22,936 nt of DNA, taken from the IMG/VR virus record IMGVR_UViG_3300037586_003966, positions 1 to 22,936 of that record. The stretch is one strand, 5' to 3'. Each line of letters opens with the position of its first letter. Position 1 is the first letter of the stretch. Under the pieces are notes generated by a model. That model was not told where the DNA came from. It saw only the letters and a program-made list of their open reading frames with translations, and did not search any database. Positions 1-7,773 of the stretch are shown here, one piece after another. Source of the DNA: a virus. Both the position numbers and the translations under genes were made by a program.

Positions 1-641
1 CGCATCACAAACGCATTAATTTGCCCGGTACGGGCAATAAATGGTGCCAACATAGTATTCATTTGCTGTTGGTATTCAGATTTTAAAACTATTTTATAGT
101 TCACATTAACATATACTGGAATAGGGATAGACAGCGTCTTGATCACTACCTTTTTGTTAACTCGGGGGTAATACAACTGTTGACTTCCTGAAGTCTCATG
201 ATTCCGGGTGCCGGCTGCTGCAGCAAAATTACGTGTTTTATCTTCCACAATCTTTTTAGCAATCACCATTCGACCTGAACGGCCATCATGTTTATCCGAA
301 TAAAAATTAGCCTGCCAGGATCCTTTTTTAGTAGGATCCTTCACCATTCCTGTACGCTGCACACTGATAATAGGCAGCGTGATAGCTCCACTATCATCTC
401 GTAACGCTTTTTCGTGCTTCACTTGGTACGCCCTTTCGGGAACTTGCCACAAGACAGGGACATTTTTAAATCCTTCGTTGGTGGATGTACTAATATCTAA
501 ATCATCCTTTACCCATTCCACCATCGCAGCATCAATCGTCTCAATTGTAGACTCCAGCATTCCTATTTCTTCTAACGCGAAGAGCTGTTTCCCGTTGCTC
601 CCCGTGGGAATCATAGCAAAATCAAAATTCTTAGGTAGCAT
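1..641 (-). CDS. gp15-like tail/neck connector protein (partial, 3' end off window)
   Basis: The frame opens with ATG at 641 and stays open through base 1, giving about 213 residues with no stop, so the C-terminus is missing. An AAGGGG site precedes the start, and the gene overlaps the end of its upstream neighbour by 11 bases. The order of blocks resembles T4 gp15, the tail-terminator and sheath-stabilising protein. There is an early VPVLWQVPERAYQVK segment, then a LPIISVQRTG segment, and later PIPVYVNVNYKIVLKSEYQQ followed by a helix with APFI. In T4 gp15 the matching places read roughly as a VPITY strand, an ILPRINL strand and an IYELSIFTRYEDDM segment. This comparison is from memory of the family, not an alignment. 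Its place after two neck-like genes fits. It could instead be another connector protein. Confidence 0.6.
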   Translation of the reverse strand, partial: MLPKNFDFAMIPTGSNGKQLFALEEIGMLESTIETIDAAMVEWVKDDLDISTSTNEGFKNVPVLWQVPERAYQVKHEKALRDDSGAITLPIISVQRTGMVKDPTKKGSWQANFYSDKHDGRSGRMVIAKKIVEDKTRNFAAAAGTRNHETSGSQQLYYPRVNKKVVIKTLSIPIPVYVNVNYKIVLKSEYQQQMNTMLAPFIARTGQINAFVM

Positions 642-1119
642 CGAAAAGCCCCTTGCGTGCGCGTTTACAAGTCGCAGATATTTCAAACAAGTGATTAACC
701 TGCCCAAACAGCTGTTTACTTTGATCTAGCTTCACGATTTCATAATAATTATCTCCATAAAGAACAAAATCTCCTTCTCGTACTGCTAAATTTTGGTCTT
801 CTTCAAGGCGCCGTTTGTGGAAATGAACGTTAATTTCCCATACCTTGTCCACTCCTACACTCGGCATATATTCTGTTTCAAAGGCAGTAAACTCCACTAA
901 GGCGTATACGCGAATCGGAGGTAAAAAAGTTTTCTTTATGGCTTCTCCATACAGTTCATGAAAATTTGTTCTTTCCAAGTCAATGGGATAGTAAAGAATT
1001 TGTTGCCCTATGACTTTTTCAATAAGTTCGTCATTGACCTGTTTAACAAGATCTCTTTCCTTCTTCCCCAGAAACAAGGGAGGGGGCGGTGCACTCGGTC
1101 TTTTCCATTCATCAGCCAT
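631..1119 (-). CDS. putative neck / head-completion protein (gp14 position)
   Basis: A 162-residue protein starting at ATG 1119, with a GGGGTGAT site just upstream that overlaps the end of the preceding gene. It has a Pro-rich start (KRPSAPPPPLFLG), a helical KKERDLVKQVNDELIEKVIGQ segment, and a beta-rich remainder with HKRRLEEDQNLAVREGDFV and YGDNYYEIV. The REGD...YGDxYYEIV arrangement is typical of small head-closure or stopper folds in tailed phages. It lies between a gp13-like and a gp15-like gene, matching the T4 order 13-14-15, although at 162 residues it is shorter than T4 gp14. The assignment rests mainly on position and general character. The second ATG-like triplet at 1123 is in another frame. 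Confidence 0.75.
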   Translation of the reverse strand: MADEWKRPSAPPPPLFLGKKERDLVKQVNDELIEKVIGQQILYYPIDLERTNFHELYGEAIKKTFLPPIRVYALVEFTAFETEYMPSVGVDKVWEINVHFHKRRLEEDQNLAVREGDFVLYGDNYYEIVKLDQSKQLFGQVNHLFEISATCKRARKGLFDAT

Positions 1120-1125
1120 TCATTA

Positions 1126-2418
1126 TCACCCCACAAAAATCGGCAACGGCGAATTCTTAAATGTAGTAGCTGTCGCCTCAGCCTTTTCACTATCGCGCTT
1201 AACTAGCTCTGTATACTCTAGCTCCTTCAGAATTTCTGCAAGCTTATCTTTCAAATTTTGCTGTTCTTCTTTTGCTTGACTCAGCAAGTCGGCATAGTTC
1301 AACGTCACACTATCCCCTGGTATAGGTAGGGTTTGAAACTTGCCTCTAATCTGCCCCAGCATCTCCTTACAGAGCGCTAAACAATATTTTCGTATCCACT
1401 GTTTACCAATGGAATTGATGTTCTTATAGGGTATGTTATCGAAGGGGAGCGTGTTAACATTATTGATGCCGTTAACTCCGCTTTCGTAATTGGGGTCTTC
1501 ATCCCACGAGTTATCGTCTACATAGAACCTCACCCAAATCTTATCCATCGCCCCAAAATCCCAATAACTCGGATTAGGATAAAGACGTAGATTGTTATTA
1601 ATAATCTCGTACGAATAGTTAGAAGTTCGCGTCATAATCGAATCTTCATACATGATGGCTTGTAGCTTGTTCTGCCATGTTGGAATAATTTCAAATGTCG
1701 AATCATCCGCGAATTGCCCATACGTGGAATAGTTACCTACAACCCCAATCCCTCCATAATATCCATAAAATCGCCACATGGCGCGCGGAGACCGATAAAA
1801 GACTTGGGTAACAATAATACGTCGCCCTTCTACTTTCCCCTCAAAGGGAACTACCCCCTCCGAATCGTTAGTTCCCGTGGCGGCAGAGCTAGAAATTATG
1901 TTTTGCAGATCATAATCTTGAATGCCTTCTTTAGGGGTGAAAGATGCAGAATATTGAGGCACAGTGCCTCCGAACCCAGCCACCGCCGACAGTCCATCAC
2001 CGACGCGGCGCGCATAATCAAACTGGAAACGCGGATACTTGAGGGCCACTCTTTGACCTCCCAAACTAGATGAAAGCTCTCCCGCTTCTAATTCTCCCCG
2101 ATGATCAAAAGTGCCTGTGGCGTTTCCCAACGCATCCGAAAGCATGTTTTTGCCTTGATGAAGATTAACAATATAAGAATATTCTAAGACAGCCTCTTCA
2201 TAAGCCGCATATACATTAGCCGGAGTCAACTCAATGTCAACTACGTCCCCTCCTAACTTTTTATATGTATAGGCTACCTGCGTGGCTGCACCTGTTAAAA
2301 ATTCTAGCGACCCAGTGTACATTCCAAATGGTACAGCGGTGGCCACTTGAGTAACAGAGCCTGTTTCGCTCAGTACAATGGCGCTCGTTTGCGATCTAGG
2401 ATTAAGAGCGGTAGGCAT
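1126..2418 (-). CDS. putative neck / portal-adaptor protein (gp13-like)
   Basis: A 430-residue protein. The start at 2418 is preferred because GAGGAG lies 10 bases upstream. The longer frame to 2460 begins inside the T-tract of the preceding terminator and would add an unlikely 14 residues. The N-terminal region is Ser/Thr-rich. A helical AAYEEAVLEYSYIVNLHQ segment follows, then a variable central part, a NYSYEIINNNLRLYPNP strand, and IWVRFY. The C-terminal half has PYKNINSIGKQWIRKYCLALCKEMLGQIRGKF and a long charged helix. This mix of a helical bundle that recurs late and an NxLRLYP strand resembles neck/adaptor proteins at the gp13 position of T4-like phages. It is the first gene after three terminators and begins the neck block 13-14-15. 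The exact equivalence to gp13 is an inference. Confidence 0.75.
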   Translation of the reverse strand: MPTALNPRSQTSAIVLSETGSVTQVATAVPFGMYTGSLEFLTGAATQVAYTYKKLGGDVVDIELTPANVYAAYEEAVLEYSYIVNLHQGKNMLSDALGNATGTFDHRGELEAGELSSSLGGQRVALKYPRFQFDYARRVGDGLSAVAGFGGTVPQYSASFTPKEGIQDYDLQNIISSSAATGTNDSEGVVPFEGKVEGRRIIVTQVFYRSPRAMWRFYGYYGGIGVVGNYSTYGQFADDSTFEIIPTWQNKLQAIMYEDSIMTRTSNYSYEIINNNLRLYPNPSYWDFGAMDKIWVRFYVDDNSWDEDPNYESGVNGINNVNTLPFDNIPYKNINSIGKQWIRKYCLALCKEMLGQIRGKFQTLPIPGDSVTLNYADLLSQAKEEQQNLKDKLAEILKELEYTELVKRDSEKAEATATTFKNSPLPIFVG

Positions 2419-2437
2419 CGATATTATTCTCCTCGCA

Positions 2438-2450
2438 GTAATTAGTAGTT
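2438..2450 (-). promoter_or_regulatory. weak copy of the late promoter-like element
   Basis: On the minus strand this reads AACTACTAATTAC, a degenerate match to the AACTA(C/T)TTATAG element seen before other late genes. It sits between a terminator and the gp13-like start. It may allow the neck genes to be read after termination. The match is weak. Confidence 0.2.
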
Positions 2451-2454
2451 CATA

Positions 2455-2479
2455 AAACAAAACCCCCGACGGGGCGGGG
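2455..2479 (-). terminator. intrinsic terminator
   Basis: On the minus strand a GC-only stem CCCCCG / CGGGGG with a CCCCGT loop is followed by TTTTGTTTT. It lies 25 bases after the stop of the small basic protein and before the gp13-like gene. Confidence 0.85.
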
Positions 2480-2503
2480 GCTTATTGTATAAAGGAAAAT
2501 ATT

Positions 2504-2752
2504 TTAGGTAGTTGACTTTTTAGTAGTACGCTTGGTGGTTTTCTTGCGCAACGTAGGTCTCTTAACCCGAGGCTCTATAATCTCAGGGATCTCGGGGATC
2601 TCCTCTATGGTCTCTGCTATGGGCTCCGTAATCTCTTTAATCGTAGCTGTGATGTTTTCGATTTCTTCCAGTAAAAGGCGCAGCCGAGGATGATTAGCGT
2701 GTTTACCTCCAAACTTAGTCTGCGATGCGTTCATTCGTCGTTTCTTTCCCAT
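2504..2752 (-). CDS. small basic protein between capsid and neck genes, unknown
   Basis: An 82-residue protein with an AAGGAG site before ATG 2752. It begins MGKKRRMNASQTKFGGKHAN, has a central helix, then an acidic Ile/Glu/Pro-rich run (EEIPEIPEIIEP), and ends in a Lys/Thr/Arg-rich tail. The basic ends with an acidic middle suggest binding to nucleic acid or to a virion surface, but no family function is known to me. It has its own promoter-like element and is bracketed by two terminators, so it appears to be expressed as a single-gene unit in the late region directly after the capsid genes. Confidence 0.75.
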   Translation of the reverse strand: MGKKRRMNASQTKFGGKHANHPRLRLLLEEIENITATIKEITEPIAETIEEIPEIPEIIEPRVKRPTLRKKTTKRTTKKSTT

Positions 2753-2773
2753 GGGAATTCTCCTTTGTAATAT

Positions 2774-2784
2774 AGTAAATAGTT
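2774..2784 (-). promoter_or_regulatory. late promoter-like element (CTATTTA)
   Basis: On the minus strand this reads AACTATTTACT, 24 bases before the ATG at 2752 and just after a terminator. It matches the CTATTTAT(A) element upstream of several other late genes. Calling it a promoter is an inference from position and recurrence. Confidence 0.45.
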
Positions 2785-2799
2785 AGTATTCTTCAAAAA

Positions 2800-2823
2800 G
2801 AAAAACCCCCTCCGAAGAGGGGG
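2800..2823 (-). terminator. intrinsic terminator with UUCG loop
   Basis: On the minus strand a perfect 7-bp stem CCCCCTC / GAGGGGG is closed by a TTCG tetraloop and followed by TTTTTC. This is a textbook Rho-independent terminator, 38 bases after the stop of the 157-residue protein. Confidence 0.93.
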
Positions 2824-2861
2824 ATAAATATAAAATATTTTATTGAGTATCTCTTATCGGC

Positions 2862-3335
2862 TTATCCAAAAACAACAGCGGCGGAAGTGTTGGAAAGACC
2901 CACCACATACCAGTCGTCATCGTTATAACACGTTACCTGAACCCAGTCGCCCACTGCTGCTCCTCCGCTTTGATCGAAGATAATCTTCGTATCGCTCGCA
3001 GAGGCAGTGTCTTTACCGTTGTGAGCAGTAATATTGCCAACAAAGTCTTCCGTGGCGGTGGCGCCTTGGACGATATCGACATCGGCCGTAGCGTCAACAA
3101 GGAAAAACGTAAACGTAAGTCCTGTGGCTGCAGCCGGCAAAGTAACATCGTGTGTAGTCGAACCATCCAAGAAAATTGTCTTTCCTGAGTCTGATACAGT
3201 TAAAGTCTTATCTGCCGTAGTCGTCAGTGTTTTCTCTTTAAGACCAGCCAACGACGTGCCGTTCATTTGCAACTCTCTTTTTAAATTCTCAATTAATGCT
3301 TGGGTTCTCGCCAAGCCCACTCTTTTAGTTCCCAT
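2862..3335 (-). CDS. putative capsid decoration / head-fibre protein with shared beta tip domain
   Basis: A 157-residue protein with a GGAGGG site before ATG 3335. Residues 1-28 (MGTKRVGLARTQALIENLKR) form a basic helix, followed by a beta-rich domain. That domain has the plan seen at the C-terminus of the fibre-like proteins at 6.5-11.6 kb: a TLTTTADKTLTVSDSGKTIF strand pair, DVTLPAA, a hydrophobic turn, DTKIIFDQSGG, then VTCYNDDDWYVVG. It lies directly behind the major capsid gene and is set apart by terminators on both sides, which is common for an abundant capsid accessory protein. Decoration of the capsid is inferred from position. The N-terminal helix may be the capsid-binding part. It could instead be a short fibre. 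Confidence 0.8.
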   Translation of the reverse strand: MGTKRVGLARTQALIENLKRELQMNGTSLAGLKEKTLTTTADKTLTVSDSGKTIFLDGSTTHDVTLPAAATGLTFTFFLVDATADVDIVQGATATEDFVGNITAHNGKDTASASDTKIIFDQSGGAAVGDWVQVTCYNDDDWYVVGLSNTSAAVVFG

Positions 3336-3396
3336 TATTTAAACCCTCCATTTATAATCATGTCCAAAAACATGGGACGAGCCTTGCGACTCGCAC

Positions 3397-3406
3397 CTAT
3401 AAGTAG
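3397..3406 (-). promoter_or_regulatory. late promoter-like element (CTACTTATAG)
   Basis: The minus strand reads AACTACTTATAGGTG here, 62 bases before the ATG at 3335 and directly after the capsid terminator. It differs by one base from CTATTTATAG at 12074 and 9800. It probably restarts transcription for the decoration-like gene. Confidence 0.5.
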
Positions 3407-3414
3407 TTTCAACA

Positions 3415-3446
3415 AACGAAAGCCCCCGCCAAAAGGCGGAGGCTTT
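3415..3446 (-). terminator. intrinsic terminator after major capsid gene
   Basis: On the minus strand a 10-bp stem AGCCTCCGCC / GGCGGGGGCT (one U-G pair) with a TTTT loop is followed by TTCGTTTG. It lies 26 bases after the capsid gene stop. Confidence 0.88.
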
Positions 3447-3470
3447 ACATTTATTTGACTACGCTATTTT

Positions 3471-5273
3471 CTAGCTAGTAGCGCCTGCCTCTCCAAGGAG
3501 ACCGCGTACGATAACAAGACCGTACATATCGGGTCGCACCATCTTCTTGGCGTACCGCGTCATCACGCCCTTGCGGGGCACGAAGTCTTCGGGACCAAAG
3601 ATAGTGGGAGTGGTCTGCAGCGGCACATAAGGTGCATATACATATCCACTCTCAAGGAAAGAGCTTCCGCGGCGACCAACCAGAATCACCGAGCGTGGGA
3701 AGTAGGGGTCAACATAGACGTCGAACTTCTTCGTCAGTGAACCGACCTTCACAGCGCCGATGGAACCAGTCTCATCGTCAGCAGTAACGCTTGCGCGGAA
3801 ACCAGCGGTGAACTCAAGGACGTTAGCCACTTCAGGTCCGCAGACGATGAAGTTAGCACCACCCCGTAGAGTCTTACGGTGGATCTGCGCCGACACATCA
3901 TTGATGGTCTCAGCCAGGGTCTCATACCACTCAGACACAGTACCGGTGAAGTCAGGAGCAGCCGAAGATGCGCCAATTTCCCTACCAGTTGTGCGCTCCA
4001 CGAACAAGCCGGGAGAGCGGGCCCAGTAGTAGGTACCAGCCTTAGCACCGATAACCAGATCCTCAAGGATCTCGCGGTCAATCTCAAGAGCAATCTGCTC
4101 AGAGAGGATGCTAGTAAGCTCGACCTCGGCGTCAAGGTTGTGATAGGCATTTAGATCCTGTCCCAACTCTGGCGTCCACTTAGCCTTGAGCTTCTTGGTG
4201 ATAGCGGTCACCGCCACGGAATCGACCTTGATGTCAATCTCGGGGATGAGTGCCTGGTTTTCCAACCCCCACACTGTGGTACCGATGACGGAACCAAGAG
4301 CATTGCTCGTGGTAAAGTTATCATCGATTGGGAAGGACAACTGAGCGTTAGATGAGGTAATGGAAAGAACACCATCACCACCAGCGGCAGAAGAACCCAA
4401 CAGAGGCATTGCGCCACTGGTTGCAGTCCAAACTAAATTAATCTTCCAGTTTGCATTGCTGGGATCCTCGACACTAGAACCGGAAGAGATGGTCGTAAGA
4501 CGACGCACCAGCTTAACGGTTGCACCAGTTACACTATCTTCAGTTAGAGCAACCAAATCCTCAATGTTGAACTGAGCCAGGTTACCGACGCTTGCGCCAG
4601 TTAACTCAGTAACAACAACAGGGGAACCGGACAGATCCACATCATAACGTGTGAGAGCATCCAGGGTCGCCTGGTTTGCGGTAGACAAGGGATTTGCTCC
4701 CGAGCCACCAACAGCGCCGGCTGTACCGGAAGCGACGAGAACGCCACCACCAATATATAGACCAGCTGAACCGGTTGGCGAAGCATAACCGTTGTTCAAC
4801 GCATAAGGACCTGCCTCAGCATTGTCACCGGAAAGATCAACACCGCCAGTCAACTGTGAACCAACGACGCCACCACCATATAGTGACTCTTCGGCCGAAC
4901 CATAACCCAAACGGGGTAGGCCAGGACCGCTCGTAGACGTAGTAAAGTCTAGGAAGAAGATGAGACCACTTGGTAGACTCATCGGCTGAACGCTAACTAA
5001 ATCGTTTGCGATCAGACCCGCGAACACACGACGAACGATGGGGAATGCGACGGCTGCGAAACCTTCGACGTCTCCACCAGACATGGTGCTCTGCTCACGG
5101 AGTAGCTCTTTCGCCTGGTTTTCCAGTAGGCGAGCCATACCTTGACGAGAACGCTCTTTGCCCAGACCCTCTAACAGTCCGGTACGCTCCCACTTAGTTA
5201 ATAATGCATGACCTTCGGCGCGCATGTCGCGATTGACAACACCCTCGGTCAGCCTTTCAATAATATTAGACAT
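3471..5273 (-). CDS. 23: major capsid protein, T4 gp23-like precursor
   Basis: A 600-residue HK97-fold capsid precursor. The start at 5273 (MSNIIERLTEG) has a near-perfect TAGGAGGTGAT site. A longer frame to 5285 would use the GTG inside that site. The order of blocks follows T4 gp23. First comes an N-terminal KWERTGLLEGL...LLENQAKE region, then PIVRRVFAGLIANDLVSVQPM. A Gly/Ser-rich variable section follows, then LKAKWTPELGQDLNAYHNLD with EIALEIDREI-type helices. The C-terminal part has ANFIVCGPEVANVL, KFDVYVDPYFP and YVYAPYVPLQTTP. The protein is longer than T4 gp23 (521 residues), mainly in the central Gly-rich section, which may carry a surface insertion. The N-terminal LLRE/QST sequence fits the L-x-E cleavage rule of the T4 prohead protease. 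The gene follows the scaffold-like gene by 23 bases and is closed by a strong terminator. Confidence 0.96.
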   Translation of the reverse strand: MSNIIERLTEGVVNRDMRAEGHALLTKWERTGLLEGLGKERSRQGMARLLENQAKELLREQSTMSGGDVEGFAAVAFPIVRRVFAGLIANDLVSVQPMSLPSGLIFFLDFTTSTSGPGLPRLGYGSAEESLYGGGVVGSQLTGGVDLSGDNAEAGPYALNNGYASPTGSAGLYIGGGVLVASGTAGAVGGSGANPLSTANQATLDALTRYDVDLSGSPVVVTELTGASVGNLAQFNIEDLVALTEDSVTGATVKLVRRLTTISSGSSVEDPSNANWKINLVWTATSGAMPLLGSSAAGGDGVLSITSSNAQLSFPIDDNFTTSNALGSVIGTTVWGLENQALIPEIDIKVDSVAVTAITKKLKAKWTPELGQDLNAYHNLDAEVELTSILSEQIALEIDREILEDLVIGAKAGTYYWARSPGLFVERTTGREIGASSAAPDFTGTVSEWYETLAETINDVSAQIHRKTLRGGANFIVCGPEVANVLEFTAGFRASVTADDETGSIGAVKVGSLTKKFDVYVDPYFPRSVILVGRRGSSFLESGYVYAPYVPLQTTPTIFGPEDFVPRKGVMTRYAKKMVRPDMYGLVIVRGLLGEAGATS

Positions 5274-5296
5274 TTTTTTTATCACCTCCTACAATG

Positions 5297-6484
5297 TTAT
5301 TTAATGCCAGCTAATTTCTGCATACGATCTAAAAATAGATCTTTTGGCTGTGACGACTCTTGTCGAGTCGCACGAATAACAGACGATGGACGACCAATAG
5401 CTTCACTCAGTGATTGTGGGGCACGTTTAGTTTGTGCCGGCACTGCGTTTTCAAGCGTTTGATAGATCGTTTTCGCTTCTGTTACTGAACCAGCTTTTGA
5501 AATAGCTTCGGCAATTTTATCTTTTTGCCGCTCATTTAAGGAGGTATTTCTCAAAACACGGTTCGTGTAGAGCAAACGAGCGTTGGAAACATTTACTTCA
5601 TGTAAAGTTTCTTTCATCTCATATACTGCTTGCTCATATTGTTTGTTCCGCTCGCTAAGTTGGTTATTCTCAAAAACCAACTCTTCTTGAGCTTTCTTCA
5701 AAATTTCTAATTCATCGTGGGCCTTGGTGCCGCGGCGGTGGGCCATTTCTTTTTCCATCTCCCACTTAACATCGTAAGAGGGGCGGCCGGCCCAGCCGGA
5801 CAATTCTGCACCCATATCCACAGTAAGTTTTTCTACGATGGCGTCAATCAATTCGTCCGAAATATCTAACTCTTCGTTGGTTTTGACGCCTTCTTCGCTC
5901 TGGAGCGCTTCGGAGTCTGCCTCTTCGGCTGCTGCGCTACCGGCGAGGGCTCCGCCACCACTGGTCTGCGGAGCATCTTCTTGAGCACCAAAAATCTCAT
6001 CGGATCCGGTTGTAATATTTTCATCAATCTCGTCGTCCTCTTCGGAAAGAAGCTTAGCTAGATCCTCAGCGCTAAAACTAAACTCTTCATTTTCCTCTAT
6101 TTCGGTACCAAGCGCATCGACGGCTTCCTGTAGCTCATCTAAGTCTACAGTCACTTTAGCGCTCTGTCCTTCCTCGGGACAAGCGCACAACTTTTCACCA
6201 TCGGCTGCTCCGAGGGGGACGTCCTGCGCCACATCTTCAGCTACACCTTCCTCTGGGGCGCCCATGTCCATGCCGCCCATCGGGTCTCCCAGGCCACCAC
6301 CCATATCGCCTCCCAGGTCCCCACCCAGATCGTCTAGTGGTTCTTCTTCTTGTTCTAATAAATTGTCTAAAGCGTTACGTACTTCATCAGAATACTTTTC
6401 AATGATTGACGCCTCCGCGTTCTTTAACGCTGCTTCGCGCAAAGCGGTCGCATCAACAATCGCTTCCTGTAACAAAGTCGACAT
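5297..6484 (-). CDS. 22: prohead scaffold-like protein (gp22 position)
   Basis: A 395-residue acidic, helix-rich protein directly upstream of the major capsid gene, where T4-like phages keep the scaffold gene 22. It starts at ATG 6484 after TTTAGGAG. The N-terminus is helical (LLQEAIVDATALREAALKNAE). Residues about 49-73 are Gly/Asp/Met repeats of the DLGGDLGGDMGG type, then there are long acidic stretches. A coiled coil runs near residues 260-310 (EILKKAQEELVFENNQLSER). The C-terminus is basic and ends RMQKLAGIK. Several L-x-E and I-x-E sites could be cut by the prohead protease. At 395 residues it is longer than T4 gp22 (269). The same Gly/Asp repeat occurs in the portal C-terminus. The scaffold role rests on position and composition. 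Confidence 0.75.
   Translation of the reverse strand: MSTLLQEAIVDATALREAALKNAEASIIEKYSDEVRNALDNLLEQEEEPLDDLGGDLGGDMGGGLGDPMGGMDMGAPEEGVAEDVAQDVPLGAADGEKLCACPEEGQSAKVTVDLDELQEAVDALGTEIEENEEFSFSAEDLAKLLSEEDDEIDENITTGSDEIFGAQEDAPQTSGGGALAGSAAAEEADSEALQSEEGVKTNEELDISDELIDAIVEKLTVDMGAELSGWAGRPSYDVKWEMEKEMAHRRGTKAHDELEILKKAQEELVFENNQLSERNKQYEQAVYEMKETLHEVNVSNARLLYTNRVLRNTSLNERQKDKIAEAISKAGSVTEAKTIYQTLENAVPAQTKRAPQSLSEAIGRPSSVIRATRQESSQPKDLFLDRMQKLAGIK
6265..6340 (-). repeat. GGDLGG-type repeat region in scaffold-like gene
   Basis: The encoded segment, about residues 49-73, repeats (D/G)LGGD(L/M)GG units and ends in Met/Gly-rich MGGMDMG. It closely resembles the repeat in the portal gene at 16849-16912. 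Confidence 0.7.
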
Positions 6485-6510
6485 ATACTAACTCCTAAAA
6501 TATAGTAATT

Positions 6511-6522
6511 CAAAATAAATAG
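6511..6522 (-). promoter_or_regulatory. late promoter-like element (CTATTTATTTTG)
   Basis: The minus strand reads CACTATTTATTTTG, 30 bases before the ATG at 6484, in the 64-base gap ahead of the scaffold-like and capsid genes. It shares CTATTTAT with the elements at 12074 and 9800. Confidence 0.4.
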
Positions 6523-6548
6523 TGTTACTTGTTAGGAAAAGACAGAAA

Positions 6549-7670
6549 TTATGAGCCCATCTTCCCAATAATCCACCATTTTTTACCATCTGATTGGAGC
6601 GTGAGAGTAGAGTAGCTCATCTTAAGTTCAATGCTCTTCTTAAAATCAATCTCACCTTCTTCCACTTTCACTGTCAAAAGATTGGATTTGAGTTTAAACT
6701 TATCACTGTTGATTTTTTTAATCACGAGAATGCGGCCCGGATTATTGCATGCTGCTGGGATGGTTGCTACTCCTTTGTTTTTGGACGTGTCATAAAGAAT
6801 GGTATAGTCGTCGGGTTCGATGGTATAAGCCGGCGCAGAAATTGTTTTGAGACTTTGAGTCACCACTCCTTCAAAAATGGTGCGGCCGGTCACAATTAAT
6901 TCATCCGCTATTACTTTTCCATCTACATTTAAAATGTTGCTCTTAGAGTCGAAAGTTAAAGCCGGGGTCGAACTAAACTCTCCTTTTCCCTTTAGTTGAA
7001 CACTGTTGGCTACTCCCGTAGGCTTGGGCATTTTAATTTTAACATATGAATCAAACAAATTAGCCAAGGTAGTGTTGCGCACATCGCCCCGAGAAGTGTC
7101 GTGAACCATCAACATATCGTCATCACTTAAATTTTGTCCGTCGACAGTGATATTGAGACAACTTTTAGGTTGTACCGCAAGGCGCCCATTTTTAAAACCT
7201 AGGCCCCCTTTGGGTACTACTTTAATTCCTACCCCTTTTTCATCCACCGACACCCCTTGGGCGGCCTGTACTTGAACCGCACTTCTAACATTTGCCAATC
7301 CTACTCCCAAGTTTATAGATCGAGCGGGAATGGTACCCATAAATTGATTCGCGGGAAGGTTAAACAATTTTTCGCCTGAGCCTTCAAGACTTTCTGCACG
7401 AATCTTTTTAGTTACCAACATTTGCCCGTCAAACGTCAAATTAAATTCTGCTTTGGCTTTGGTGTTGGTCTGATAAGTTAAGATGGCATTTTTACTTCCG
7501 CCTTCAATTTCAGTAATTGCCGGGGGAACGATTTCACGTCCATCTTTAGACAAGAGGGTTCCTATTATTGTTTTTGTACCTTTTATCACTTGATTAGCAT
7601 GAGCATCCACAATCTCTGTATGCTGCGTAGTGCTATAATCTACGGTTCCATCTAAAACGTTATAAGCCAT
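6549..7670 (-). CDS. fibre-like virion protein with C-terminal beta tip domain
   Basis: A 373-residue protein with GAGAGGAT before ATG 7670. The N-terminus MAYNVLDGTVDYS resembles MAYNALSGTV of the 344-residue protein at 9831-10865. Both continue with a xxGxLxxxDG segment, an NALLT-like turn and a (N/F)LxFDGxxL strand, so they look like distant paralogs. The middle is beta-rich (ANVRSAVQVQAAQGVSVDEKGVGIKV). The last 95 residues form the shared tip domain: YTIEPDDYTILYDTS, VATIPAA, GRILVIKKI, then LTLQSDGKKWWIIG. Fibre or whisker function is inferred from the beta-repeat character and tip domain. The attachment point on head or tail is unknown. It lies after a terminator and before the scaffold-like gene, so it may share late expression with the capsid genes. 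Confidence 0.8.
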   Translation of the reverse strand: MAYNVLDGTVDYSTTQHTEIVDAHANQVIKGTKTIIGTLLSKDGREIVPPAITEIEGGSKNAILTYQTNTKAKAEFNLTFDGQMLVTKKIRAESLEGSGEKLFNLPANQFMGTIPARSINLGVGLANVRSAVQVQAAQGVSVDEKGVGIKVVPKGGLGFKNGRLAVQPKSCLNITVDGQNLSDDDMLMVHDTSRGDVRNTTLANLFDSYVKIKMPKPTGVANSVQLKGKGEFSSTPALTFDSKSNILNVDGKVIADELIVTGRTIFEGVVTQSLKTISAPAYTIEPDDYTILYDTSKNKGVATIPAACNNPGRILVIKKINSDKFKLKSNLLTVKVEEGEIDFKKSIELKMSYSTLTLQSDGKKWWIIGKMGS

Positions 7671-7711
7671 TTAGTATCCTCTCGCTTTTAATTAGCTTCT
7701 TTCTGTGTTTA

Positions 7712-7750
7712 AGGCAAAAAAAGAGGATGCCCCCACAGGGGAGGCATCCA
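7712..7750 (-). terminator. intrinsic terminator after 649-residue fibre gene
   Basis: On the minus strand the stem GGATGCC / GGCATCC has an inner CCCC-TGT-GGGG pairing and is followed by TCTTTTTTT. It lies 24 bases beyond the fibre gene stop. Confidence 0.93.
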
Positions 7751-7773
7751 AGAGACCAAAGATAAAACTTTGT

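Noticed and set aside
379-729. Plus-strand open frame across the gp15-like and gp14-like genes
   Set aside because: It opposes two coupled minus-strand genes and has no family motif.
2418-2460. Longer start for the gp13-like gene at 2460
   Set aside because: It begins in the T-tract of a terminator, and a better site precedes 2418.
5273-5285. Longer capsid start using GTG at 5285
   Set aside because: That GTG is part of the Shine-Dalgarno site itself; ATG at 5273 is at the right distance.
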